Shown here piece after piece: positions 53,535 to 61,189 of a stretch of DNA of 64,000 nucleotides. The position numbers and the translations under genes are program-made. The first letter of the stretch is position 1. Each line of letters starts with the position of its first letter. Source of the DNA: an uncultured Muribaculaceae bacterium. GTDB lineage: Bacteria > Bacteroidota > Bacteroidia > Bacteroidales > Muribaculaceae. The notes beneath the pieces were generated by a model, which made no database searches, was not told where the DNA came from, and saw only the letters and a list, made by a program, of their open reading frames with translations. Location: the NCBI GenBank assembly GCA_910586895.1, contig CAJUIW010000004.1, positions 1 through 64,000 on the forward strand, written 5' to 3'.

Positions 53535-53926
53535 AATCCGTCCTATCGGACACACACGGCAGGGGACATCCACAACCATAAAAGCGTCGGAGACGCGTGT
53601 TAAGGAGAACCCTACTTCGAGCTGAAAGCGAGGAGTAGGGATACGAATCGGAATAGCATTAATGCCCTCGGAGTGGACTGTTATCCCCAACGAAACAGGC
53701 ATCTTCGAAGCCATATATTTTCTATAGTGCCCTTTCCCCACTCCTCGCCCTGACGGCCTCGAAGCGGGGTTCCACCAACTTCGCCTCTCCGAGGCTCCCC
53801 TTATACCTACGAATCGCCACATGGTTAGAACCTGAAAGGTTCATTCATGTTTTAGCCGGGGGCCGAGCTGAAAGCGAGCCCCACGGTAACGGACGCGCAC
53901 ACTGAATTATCTGAAAGATAACTTTC
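53535..53926 (+). repeat. Long repeat unit, copy 1 (about 390 bp)
   Basis: It starts at a REP-like palindrome on the minus strand (53538-53551) and ends after a CTGAAAG hairpin. It is closely similar along its length to 55978-56372 in the same orientation. Shared blocks include AAGCGTCGGAGACGCGTG, CGAGGAGTAGGGATACGAAT and GGTTAGAACCTGAAAGG. Inside are inverted-repeat modules with stems ending in CCCTACT...AGTAGGG and CCCCACTC...GCGGGG. A 99-codon open frame crosses it on the minus strand but is not conserved in phase, so I treat the unit as non-coding. Confidence 0.85.
53828..53842. repeat. CTGAAAG-core hairpin (GAACCTGAAAGGTTC)
   Basis: A perfect 6-bp stem with a GAA loop. The same sequence is present in the second long repeat (56271-56285). 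Confidence 0.7.
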
Positions 53927-54028
53927 AATCGATCGAAACCGGATTATGGTATATAAAGTTTTCTTTCAGAAAATCTTCCTTTATCACCTTATTCCGTGGG
54001 TCTCGCCCTGACAGGCTCGGCCCCCGGC
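53855..54028. repeat. Large inverted repeat with hairpins inside
   Basis: Arm 1 (53855-53886, starting GCCGGGGGCCGAG) is the near reverse complement of arm 2 (53994-54028, ending CTCGGCCCCCGGC). Between them lie TTATCTGAAAGATAA (53907-53921) and TTTTCTTTCAGAAAA (53959-53973). These have the same core in opposite orientation. Confidence 0.7.
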
Positions 54029-54094
54029 TATATCAAGAACCGCACCTTTGCAGGTGCGTACACTGAACTCCGGCAAGGCGGATTATATCCGTTA
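54029..54094. other. Non-coding end of the repeat block
   Basis: It holds the palindrome CGCACCTTTGCAGGTGCG (54041-54058), a GCGTACACTGAA motif also found at 53896, and a degenerate REP-like CTCCGGCAAGGCGG near 54068-54081. No gene is seen. Confidence 0.55.
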
Positions 54095-54095
54095 C

Positions 54096-54132
54096 AAAAA
54101 CAAGGCCCCGGGCATGATAGCCCGAAGCCTTG
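54096..54132 (-). terminator. Terminator of the T9SS cargo gene
   Basis: CAAGGC with CCGGGC (54101-54113) pairs with GCCCG...GCCTTG (54120-54132). On the minus strand the hairpin is followed by a U-run from AAAAA at 54096-54100. Confidence 0.72.
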
Positions 54133-54157
54133 GATGTATTTGATCAGCGGGTGCTGA

Positions 54158-55789
54158 TTATTTCACGAGTACTTTCTTGACATCGGTGCCCTGACGGCGG
54201 ATGTAGATGCCGGGCGCCATATCAGATGAATTTACGCGGATGCCCTGCAGATTGTAGAATTCAACGGGAGCATTGCTGTTGTCAACGTCTACGCCTTCGA
54301 TAGCTGACGGCTTCGGACCCTGACCATTGAAGGTTACTTCGATATTGTGGTCATTTTCACCATCGTTAAGCACGATGTTAATCTTCATGGCTGCATTGCC
54401 GTTGTTATCAACAGTTCCATCCAATGTAAGAGCAACATCTGTTCCCAGAGCTTCGATAAAGAATTTTGGATTAGAGCCGGTATAACGGACTACGTCACCC
54501 TCCTGCTCAGCCTTCACATCATTGAGAATCAAATCACCAATCTTGAACTCGCCTCCAAAGAAAGTGAAATCATAGAGAGCAAAAGTGATTGAATTGTCCT
54601 CTTCGGGAATAAGATAGATAGAGATATTGCCCTGAACATCAGGCTCGGGTACAAGAGTTTCTGAATATGTAGTCAGTGTGCCTGTATACTTCATTGCATC
54701 TGCAGGGACATCAGGTGTTTCAGATGATTCCTTATTGAACTGAACGGTATATACATGGCTTGTCTGACCATCGGCGTCCTCACCTACATTGTTAACAGTG
54801 ATGGTAGCTTTGGCGTTCTCTGTATCAAGAGCTACAGCTGCCTTTGAGCTACCGCTTGTGCCGAGAGTTGCAAAACTGAAAGCAGATTCCTCGGGCATAG
54901 CGGCATCGACAGCATATTCGTATTTGTCAGAAGCAAATCCATCAATCGTAGTACCATTGACCTGCAGATCCTTCAGACGTGAGTAATAAATCAACTTAAC
55001 GTCATCTACAGTCAGAGAATTGTCCGCATTTGAAGGCTGTGCAAAATAATCACCTGCTGAAAATATAACATTAATCATTTCAGGGGTAGCCTCAGAACTA
55101 TATTCAAAAGGAAGTTCTGCATATGTCCATGATGCTGCAGCAGCCTCAAGACGAGTATTAATTTTTGCAATACATTCGGCTCCGTCTGTTTTTGTCACAT
55201 CACCACCTTTATCGGTATTAATGCCCAAAATATTACGGTCACGATTTACCATATCTACTGTTGTCGGACTTCCTGAAGTCACAATATTACCCGGCACAGA
55301 AGCCTGTGTATATGTACCTTTCCAAGTATAGGCTATAACGGTGGGCTGAAGTGAACCTGCTGACTTATATTGGAATCCAAGAGCATCAGGACGATATGTA
55401 AATTCAAGACCGCCAAACTGACCACCGTCAGTATTTGATCCGGTTCCTGTAGAGGTTGCCCACGAAGTTCCAAGTCCAAAATATCCCGGTATGTACTTTG
55501 TAACAATAAACGAGAACTTGGTATCTGCTACTTTTACAGCAGTTGCTGAATTATAGCCCTCAACTTTTGATCCTACTGTCACTTTACCCATAGTACCGGT
55601 TCCTATTGTATTTGAGATATTCCAGCCTGTGGGTTGTGTGCCTTGTTTTGTAGAATTGTTTTTACTGGTCCATGGGATGCAATCTACCCATGCTTCTTCG
55701 AAGCCGTTATTGGGGAGTTGCTGAGCGTTGCCGCAGAGAGGAAAAGCAAGAAGGGCGGCAAGTGATAATGTGGTAAAAGTATTTCTCAT
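54158..55789 (-). CDS. T9SS-type secreted protein with PCMD-like and calycin-like domains
   Basis: A 543-residue exported protein with signal peptide (about 1-22, ending NAQ). The N-terminal part starts QLPNNGFEEAWVDCIPWTS, typical of PCMD/carbohydrate-related lectin-like domains. A calycin-like beta-barrel module lies at about 360-465 (YTGTLTTYSETL, NSITFALYDFTFFGGEFKIGDLIL). The C-terminus (about 490-543, VEFYNLQGIRVNSSDMAPGIYIRR) is a type A T9SS sorting signal. It probably reaches the cell surface. It is flanked by two ~390-bp direct repeats and is AT-richer than its neighbours. A minus-strand TAACTTTG box precedes it. Confidence 0.82.
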   Translation of the reverse strand: MRNTFTTLSLAALLAFPLCGNAQQLPNNGFEEAWVDCIPWTSKNNSTKQGTQPTGWNISNTIGTGTMGKVTVGSKVEGYNSATAVKVADTKFSFIVTKYIPGYFGLGTSWATSTGTGSNTDGGQFGGLEFTYRPDALGFQYKSAGSLQPTVIAYTWKGTYTQASVPGNIVTSGSPTTVDMVNRDRNILGINTDKGGDVTKTDGAECIAKINTRLEAAAASWTYAELPFEYSSEATPEMINVIFSAGDYFAQPSNADNSLTVDDVKLIYYSRLKDLQVNGTTIDGFASDKYEYAVDAAMPEESAFSFATLGTSGSSKAAVALDTENAKATITVNNVGEDADGQTSHVYTVQFNKESSETPDVPADAMKYTGTLTTYSETLVPEPDVQGNISIYLIPEEDNSITFALYDFTFFGGEFKIGDLILNDVKAEQEGDVVRYTGSNPKFFIEALGTDVALTLDGTVDNNGNAAMKINIVLNDGENDHNIEVTFNGQGPKPSAIEGVDVDNSNAPVEFYNLQGIRVNSSDMAPGIYIRRQGTDVKKVLVK

Positions 55790-55830
55790 AAATTTTAGAA
55801 ATTAGTTTCCTGTATTGTGAATTTAAGCCG

Positions 55831-55838
55831 CAAAGTTA
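55831..55838 (-). promoter_or_regulatory. -7 box of the T9SS cargo gene
   Basis: On the minus strand TAACTTTG, 41 bp upstream of the ATG at 55789. The surrounding region is very AT-rich. Confidence 0.6.
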
Positions 55839-55977
55839 TGTTTTTTTGATGAAATTTTAGCAGAATAATATAAAATTATCATTAAAATTGTACAATATCT
55901 ACCTAATTTTAAGCCAATAACACCAATTTAGTGGTCAATGTAAAACAACCGGCATCCACGCAGCCGCCCTCCGTCCC
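55839..55977. other. AT-rich intergenic DNA before the second long repeat
   Basis: No gene seen. The first 80 bp are very AT-rich upstream of the T9SS gene promoter; the rest leads into the repeat. Confidence 0.5.
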
Positions 55978-56372
55978 AATCCGTCCTACAGACTCACTCG
56001 ACGGGTAACATCCACCACCATAAAAGCGTCGGAGACGCGTGTTAAGGAGAACCCTACTTCGAGCTGAAAGCGAGGAGTAGGGATACGAATCGGAATAGCG
56101 TTAATGCCCTCGGAGTGGGCTGTTAATCCCCGACAAACAGGCATCGTCGAAGCCATACATCAGCTACCGGGCCTTTATCCCCACTCCTCGCCCTGACGGT
56201 CTCGAAGCGGGGTTCCACCAACTTCGCTTCTTCGAAGCTCCCCCTTATACTTACGTACGCCACATGGTTAGAACCTGAAAGGTTCATTCATGACGTAGCC
56301 GTGGGCCGAGCCTGTCAGGGCGAGCCCCACGGTAACGGACGCGTACACAGAATTATCTGAAAGATAACTTTC
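55978..56372 (+). repeat. Long repeat unit, copy 2 (about 395 bp)
   Basis: It is a direct repeat of 53535-53926. The starting REP-like palindrome is decayed here (CCGTCCTACAGACTC). Its hairpin loop near 56315-56325 reads CCTGTCAGGG where copy 1 has CTGAAAGC, while outer arms are kept. The CTGAAAG hairpins at 56271-56285 and 56353-56367 are intact. Confidence 0.85.
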
Positions 56373-56384
56373 TATCTCAGCTCT

Positions 56385-56471
56385 ATTATAGCCCCTAAGG
56401 GGCGACTTTCAAGTAACCGTCCGTTCCGGACTCCAATAGCATGTTACTGTACGGACATCGCTATGCGATGT
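56385..56471. repeat. Shuffled repeat modules after copy 2
   Basis: TATAGCCCCTAAGGGGCG with CTTTCAAGTAACCG matches 53419-53449. CCGTCCGTTCCGGACTCC (56417-56434) and what follows, to ATCGCTATGCGATG, matches 53320-53378. In copy 1 these two modules are separate and in the reverse order. Confidence 0.7.
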
Positions 56472-56488
56472 TGGATTCGCGTAGCCTT

Positions 56489-56505
56489 ACATGCCGAAGG
56501 CATGT
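56489..56505. repeat. Hairpin ACATGCC-GAA-GGCATGT
   Basis: A perfect 7-bp stem with a GAA loop, nested in an outer CGTAG...CTACG pairing. It resembles the CTGAAAG hairpins in loop but not stem. Confidence 0.6.
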
Positions 56506-56555
56506 CCCTACGGCCACATTTCTGTATATCAAACATATACAAGCATCAACGGCCA

Positions 56556-56590
56556 TATAAGCATCGGAGACGCGTGTTAAGGAGAAGCAT
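56556..56590 (+). repeat. Short third fragment of the long repeat
   Basis: GCATCGGAGACGCGTGTTAAGGAGAA matches the beginning of the two long repeats. It is cut off after about 30 bp, next to the rpoD terminator. Confidence 0.7.
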
Positions 56591-56601
56591 CTTCCTCAAA
56601 T

Positions 56602-56645
56602 AAAAAAGCGCTGCCTCACCCCTGACCGGGGATAGGCAACGCCTC
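56602..56645 (-). terminator. Terminator of rpoD
   Basis: GCGCTGCCT pairs with AGGCAACGC with a bulge. An inner CCCCTGACCGGGG extends the hairpin. On the minus strand AAAAAA at 56602-56607 gives a U-run. Confidence 0.8.
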
Positions 56646-56672
56646 TGTTTGAATTCTTGAATTGTGAATCTT

Positions 56673-57533
56673 TTACTGGCCGAGATAAGGCTTGAGCAGT
56701 TTGCTCTTCTGACCTTTGAGACGGCGGATGGCCTTCTCCTTAATCTGACGCACGCGTTCGCGCGTAAGGTCAAATTTGGCGCCGATTTCTTCAAGTGTCA
56801 TCTCCTGACATCCTATGCCGAAGAACATCTTTAGGATTTCACGTTCACGTTCATGGAGCTGACGCAGTGCGCGGTCAACCTCCTTTGAAAGCGACTCCTG
56901 GGTCAGTGTGGAGTCAGCCATAGGTGAATCGTCGTTGGTGAGCACGTCAAGAAGACTATTGTCCTCACCGTCAACAAACGGAGCGTCAACCGAAATATGT
57001 CGGCCGGATACCTTGAGGGTATCGCTGATCTTATCTACCGGCACGTCAAGCTTTTCGGCAAGTTCCTCAGGCGACGGACGGCGTTCATGCTCCTGCTCAA
57101 ATTTTGAGAGCGCCTTGCTGATTTTATTGAGTGAGCCTACCTGATTCAGGGGCAGACGCACTATGCGGCTCTGTTCAGCCAATGCCTGCAGGATGGACTG
57201 ACGAATCCACCATACGGCGTAGGAGATGAATTTGAAGCCTCGTGTCTCATCAAACTTCTGTGCTGCTTTTATCAAGCCGAGATTACCTTCGTTGATAAGG
57301 TCGGGCAGGCTGAGTCCCTGGTTCTGGTACTGCTTTGCCACTGATACAACGAAGCGAAGATTGGCACGCGTGAGTTTTTCGAGAGCTCTTTCATCGCCCT
57401 GGCGAATGCGCTGCGCGAGTTCTACCTCCTCGTCAACTGAGATAAGCTCTTCACGGCCTATCTCCTGAAGGTATTTGTCAAGCGACGCGCTTTCGCGGTT
57501 AGTAATTGATTTTGTGATTTTTAGTTGTCTCAT
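56673..57533 (-). CDS. rpoD: Primary sigma factor RpoD/SigA (short Bacteroidetes form)
   Basis: A 286-residue sigma-70 factor. Region 1.2 starts near residue 18 (LDKYLQEIGREELIS). Region 2 includes the core-binding and -10 segment GLIKAAQKFDETRGFKFISYAVWWIRQSI (about 90-118). Region 3 and region 4 with the HTH MTLEEIGAKFDLTRERVRQIKEKAIRRL (about 245-272) complete it. There is no long region 1.1, as usual in Bacteroidetes. These sigmas use TAnnTTTG promoters, matching the boxes seen in the window. It is monocistronic. Confidence 0.95.
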   Translation of the reverse strand: MRQLKITKSITNRESASLDKYLQEIGREELISVDEEVELAQRIRQGDERALEKLTRANLRFVVSVAKQYQNQGLSLPDLINEGNLGLIKAAQKFDETRGFKFISYAVWWIRQSILQALAEQSRIVRLPLNQVGSLNKISKALSKFEQEHERRPSPEELAEKLDVPVDKISDTLKVSGRHISVDAPFVDGEDNSLLDVLTNDDSPMADSTLTQESLSKEVDRALRQLHEREREILKMFFGIGCQEMTLEEIGAKFDLTRERVRQIKEKAIRRLKGQKSKLLKPYLGQ

Positions 57534-57556
57534 CTGCGTTCTGTGAGATTAGCGTG

Positions 57557-57564
57557 CAAAATTA
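57557..57564 (-). promoter_or_regulatory. Possible -7 box of rpoD
   Basis: On the minus strand TAATTTTG, about 23 bp before the ATG at 57533. No clear -33 element is seen. Confidence 0.45.
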
Positions 57565-57682
57565 CAAAAAATATTTTGTATTTAACGCGGGTATTTATTA
57601 AATTTTACACTTATCCCCTCCTATCATACATAAATGACACTGCGGAGATACATAAGTATTGCCATATCATTGTATATATAAC

Positions 57683-57711
57683 ATGCGGGGCACCTTTATG
57701 GCGCCCCGCAT
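57683..57711 (-). terminator. Hairpin after the ABC permease gene
   Basis: ATGCGGGGC (57683-57691) pairs with GCCCCGCAT (57703-57711). On the minus strand the following tract is GTTATATATA, only partly U-rich, so it may be a weak terminator. Confidence 0.55.
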
Positions 57712-57728
57712 CAATGATTTAACTATTG

Positions 57729-59039
57729 TTATTTATACCGCGCCCAGCGGATAAGCTCCTTGAGGGTTGGTTTCTTGCCGTACATGAAAATGCCCACACG
57801 GTAAATCTTGGCGGCGAGCCACACCATGCACAGGAACGACAGATAGAGCACCACAAGCGACACGGCAATCTCCCAGCCGGGGATTCCGAACGGCACACGC
57901 GCCATCATCACCATCGGTGAGGTGAACGGAATCATCGACATCCATAGCGAGAGCTGCGACGTCGGGTCATTGGCCGCCATCATGCCGAACATTATACCAA
58001 GTATGATAGGTATGATGATGACGCTCTGAAGCTGACCGGCATCCTGAATATTATCCACAGCCGAACCGATAGCTGCGAATATGGCCGAATAAAGCAGAAA
58101 TCCGCCTACAAGGAAGAGTATCAGCAATCCGAAGAGCTGAATGATATACCCTACATTGCCAAGCACGGCTATGGCTCCAAGCAGATCAGAATCAGTAGTA
58201 AGAGTGGCGACATCGACACTGCCGGCATTCATGGCTGCCACATCAGCGGCCACTGACTGCGGAAGAAGCGCCGGAAGCACAAAGGCTGACATCACTGACA
58301 TAAGCACACCCCATATCACTATCTGGGTAAGCGCCACCAGACCTATGCCGCATATCTTGCCAAGCATAAGCTGCGCGGGCTTGACGCTTGACACCACTAT
58401 CTCAAGCACACGGTTGTTCTTCTCCTCTATTATCGAGGTCATTACCATCTGTCCGTACATGAGCAGACACATGTAGAGAAGCATTGTCAGCACTATACCG
58501 AGCAGATAGCTTACCACGGTAGATGTTTCCTTAGAGCCTTGCTCGGCATCAATGCGGTAGCTTGACAGAGATATATCGCTGTGCACCTGGGCCATTATGC
58601 GGTCAAGGTCGGCTATGTGATAGGCGCCGAGGCGGTGTGTCTCAATGATAGAGTTGACCTGATCGCGCACCTCCGACTCCAGATTCATCGATGACGCGCC
58701 GGAGGTGTAGAGGCTAACGCTCTTGCCCGGCTCCATGACATCGGCAGGTATGTAGAGCACGGCATCGACATCATCCTGTTTCATCAGCTCTTCGAGGGGC
58801 AGAGGCGATGAGGTGAAGTTGACCTCCGATGTGTTGTGCAGACTGTCTGCAATGAGATGAGAGTCATCGACCACACTGACCGTACGCATGTCAGTACCGG
58901 CAAATTCCATGATAAGAGCCGGCATGCTCATAAGCCCGAGCATAAGCAGAGGCATCAGGATAGTGGTGATGATGAAGCTTTTCTTCTTGACGCGTTCCAT
59001 GTATTCGCGCCGTATTATAAGGGCTGTCTTTGAATTCAT
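57729..59039 (-). CDS. ABC-2 type transporter permease (NatB-like)
   Basis: A 436-residue membrane protein. It has one N-terminal span (about 20-42), a periplasmic domain of about 130 residues and five to six C-terminal spans from about 175. The first part (RREYMERVKKKSFIITTILMPLL) is typical of NatB/YhaP-type exporters. It pairs with the ATPase encoded just upstream, with a four-base overlap. The exported substrate is unknown: sodium, drugs or peptides are known for relatives. Confidence 0.86.
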   Translation of the reverse strand: MNSKTALIIRREYMERVKKKSFIITTILMPLLMLGLMSMPALIMEFAGTDMRTVSVVDDSHLIADSLHNTSEVNFTSSPLPLEELMKQDDVDAVLYIPADVMEPGKSVSLYTSGASSMNLESEVRDQVNSIIETHRLGAYHIADLDRIMAQVHSDISLSSYRIDAEQGSKETSTVVSYLLGIVLTMLLYMCLLMYGQMVMTSIIEEKNNRVLEIVVSSVKPAQLMLGKICGIGLVALTQIVIWGVLMSVMSAFVLPALLPQSVAADVAAMNAGSVDVATLTTDSDLLGAIAVLGNVGYIIQLFGLLILFLVGGFLLYSAIFAAIGSAVDNIQDAGQLQSVIIIPIILGIMFGMMAANDPTSQLSLWMSMIPFTSPMVMMARVPFGIPGWEIAVSLVVLYLSFLCMVWLAAKIYRVGIFMYGKKPTLKELIRWARYK

Positions 59040-59977
59040 TGCTGTAGCGTCGGGTTATTGCTGTTATTTACTGTCTGTATGAAAATATCGTTCATCGAGG
59101 TCATTGCTTCGTTGACTGAACGGAGCTCGGCCGCTTCATTGGCCTCGGCTATCACCTGACGCAGCGATGCATCGGGAGCAAGCAGGAGGTCAAGCTTATG
59201 CACGTCAGGAGCCACCTCGGTAAGAGTGTTGGTGGCCATCAGCGGCAGAAGCCGCTCCATGACGGCACGTGCATCGCCGCGGAATGTCAGCGAGTAGCGT
59301 CCGTCAGTAAACCGGCGGCGGAGTTCATCGACATTGCCCGACAGGATATTGCGTCCACCATTGATAAGGGTGATGTTATCGCATATCTCCTCAACGGAAG
59401 CCATATTGTGGGTAGAGAAAATCACCGTAGCCCCTTCGTTTTTCAGGCGCAGGATTTCATCGCGGAGCAGATTGGCGTTGATGGGGTCGAAACCGGAGAA
59501 AGGCTCGTCGAAGATAAGCAACTTGGGCTTATGAAGCACCGTGACTATGAACTGTACCTTCTGAGCCATACCTTTTGAAAGCTCCTCGACCTTGCGGTTC
59601 CACCACGATGATATCTCAAAGCGGTCAAACCATTCGCGCAGGGCAGCTGTGGCCTCGCGCGAGCCGAGCCCTTTCAGGCGGGCAAAAAATAGAGCCTGCT
59701 CCCCTACTTTCATTTTCTTGTAGAGGCCGCGCTCCTCAGGCAGATAGCCGATATGTGCCACATCGGCCGCCGAGAGCTTGTGCCCGTCAAACTCCACACT
59801 TCCGCTATCGGGAGCGGTAATGTGATTGATGATTCGAATAAGTGTGGTCTTGCCCGCACCGTTGGGTCCGAGAAGCCCGTACACCGTACCACGCGGCACC
59901 TCAAGGCTCACATCGCTGAGAGCCAGATGGCTACCGTATTGCTTGGTGACATTATTTACCTTAAGAATAGTTTCCAT
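59036..59977 (-). CDS. ABC transporter ATP-binding protein (NatA-like)
   Basis: A 313-residue ATPase: Walker A GLLGPNGAGKTT (about 34-45), signature LSKGMAQK, Walker B LLIFDEPFSGFDP and the switch His in STHN. A C-terminal extension of about 90 residues is typical of the DrrA/NatA group. It overlaps the permease gene by four bases and starts three bases after the symporter gene stop. It powers the neighbouring permease. Confidence 0.93.
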   Translation of the reverse strand: METILKVNNVTKQYGSHLALSDVSLEVPRGTVYGLLGPNGAGKTTLIRIINHITAPDSGSVEFDGHKLSAADVAHIGYLPEERGLYKKMKVGEQALFFARLKGLGSREATAALREWFDRFEISSWWNRKVEELSKGMAQKVQFIVTVLHKPKLLIFDEPFSGFDPINANLLRDEILRLKNEGATVIFSTHNMASVEEICDNITLINGGRNILSGNVDELRRRFTDGRYSLTFRGDARAVMERLLPLMATNTLTEVAPDVHKLDLLLAPDASLRQVIAEANEAAELRSVNEAMTSMNDIFIQTVNNSNNPTLQQ

Positions 59978-59980
59978 ATA

Positions 59981-61189
59981 CTAATTTGTCGCTTCCGGTA
60001 CCGAAAAATCACATCCGGGTACAGATTTTTTTCGGAACAGGCGGTCAATAACCGTGGCAATGGCACCATCGCCGGTGACGTTGCATGCCGTGCCGAAGCT
60101 GTCCATGGCTATGTAGAGCGCTATCATGAGTCCGCACTGCGCGTCGTTGAACCCGAGCACCGACGAGAGCACCCCGAGCGATGCCATTATCACCCCACCG
60201 GGAATACCGGGGGCCGCCACAATAGTAATGCCCAGAAGGGCGATGAAGTGGGTGTACAGCCCCATGTCGTAAGGCATACCATCCATAATCATTATGGCCA
60301 GCGAGCAGGCCACCATCTTGAGCATACTGCCCGACATGTGTATAGTGGCACATAGAGGTATCACGAATCCGGCCACATTCTGCCTCACCCCCATCTTAAC
60401 CGCCTGTGCCAACGTGACAGGGATAGTGGCGGCCGATGATGAAGTGCCGAGTGCCGTAAGATAGGCCGGCATCATGGTGCGGAGCATAGTGAGCGGATTG
60501 CGTCCGGAGAAGCAGGCTGCTATGCAGTACTGCAGCAGCAGTATGCCTATGTGAAGGGCGAAAATGACAACGATTATCTTGATAAAAGCCCCGAGGACGG
60601 GTGCCACTTGCCCGGCAACAGTCATATTGACGAATATTCCGAATATATAGATCGGGAGCAGCGGAACAATGACACGCTCAATGGTGCGCGCCACTATTTC
60701 CCTCAGCTCCCCGAATCCGCGCCGTAGTGCTGTGCCGTCGGCGAAAGCTATACCCAATCCGGCCATAAAGGCAAATACCAGAGCTGTCATGACAGGCATG
60801 ATAGGTGGCATACCTACGGTGAAATAGGGAGCAATCTCCTGCGCTTCTGACGCGGAGAGCGTCTGCCTCACTTCATCGGAGGCAAGCATCTGGGGAAACA
60901 GCGCCTCACCGGTAATGTAGGACGCAAATCCGGATATAAGTGTGGCAAAATAGGCTATAAGCACCGTGGCGAGCAGCATCTTCCCGGCCTGCTTACCTAT
61001 ATCGGCAATGGCCGGCGCTACAAATCCGATGATAATCAGCGGTATTACAAACCCGAGAAACTGACTGAAAATGTCATTGAACGTGGCGCAGATACGCGCA
61101 CCCCACATGGGCGTGATACACCCGAACCCGATACCGGCGGCTATTGCTATGACAATGCGGCCAATAAATCCTATACGTATATTTTTCAT
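59981..61189 (-). CDS. Dicarboxylate/amino acid:cation symporter (DAACS)
   Basis: A 402-residue membrane protein of the glutamate transporter homologue family. It has eight hydrophobic spans plus the re-entrant hairpins. GTSSSAATIPVTL is the serine-rich HP1 signature, and later DSFGTACNVTGDGAIATV is the binding-site helix. It should take up glutamate, aspartate, serine/threonine or C4-dicarboxylates with sodium or protons. It overlaps the preceding minus-strand gene by four bases and sits between it and an ABC exporter, an uncommon pairing. Confidence 0.9.
   Translation of the reverse strand: MKNIRIGFIGRIVIAIAAGIGFGCITPMWGARICATFNDIFSQFLGFVIPLIIIGFVAPAIADIGKQAGKMLLATVLIAYFATLISGFASYITGEALFPQMLASDEVRQTLSASEAQEIAPYFTVGMPPIMPVMTALVFAFMAGLGIAFADGTALRRGFGELREIVARTIERVIVPLLPIYIFGIFVNMTVAGQVAPVLGAFIKIIVVIFALHIGILLLQYCIAACFSGRNPLTMLRTMMPAYLTALGTSSSAATIPVTLAQAVKMGVRQNVAGFVIPLCATIHMSGSMLKMVACSLAIMIMDGMPYDMGLYTHFIALLGITIVAAPGIPGGVIMASLGVLSSVLGFNDAQCGLMIALYIAMDSFGTACNVTGDGAIATVIDRLFRKKSVPGCDFSVPEATN

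Noticed and set aside
52676..53551. CRISPR array
   Set aside because: The palindromes are irregularly spaced, in both orientations, and lack unique equal-length spacers; no cas genes are present.
53523..53822. A 99-codon open frame on the minus strand across the long repeat
   Set aside because: It has no recognisable domain, is Arg/Pro/Gly-rich, and copy 2 of the repeat does not keep the frame. The DNA is better explained as palindromic non-coding repeat.
53826..53845. tRNA T-arm-like sequence (GGTTAGAACCTGAAAGGTTC)
   Set aside because: The rest of a cloverleaf and an acceptor stem are missing, and the sequence is a simple palindrome found twice in the repeats.
52616..56672. Integrated plasmid or prophage
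   Set aside because: No integrase, replication, structural or mobilisation genes are present; only a Y1 transposase and repeats.
56546..56794. An 82-codon minus-strand frame overlapping the rpoD 3' end
   Set aside because: It is another frame of the rpoD end joined to its terminator and the repeat stub.
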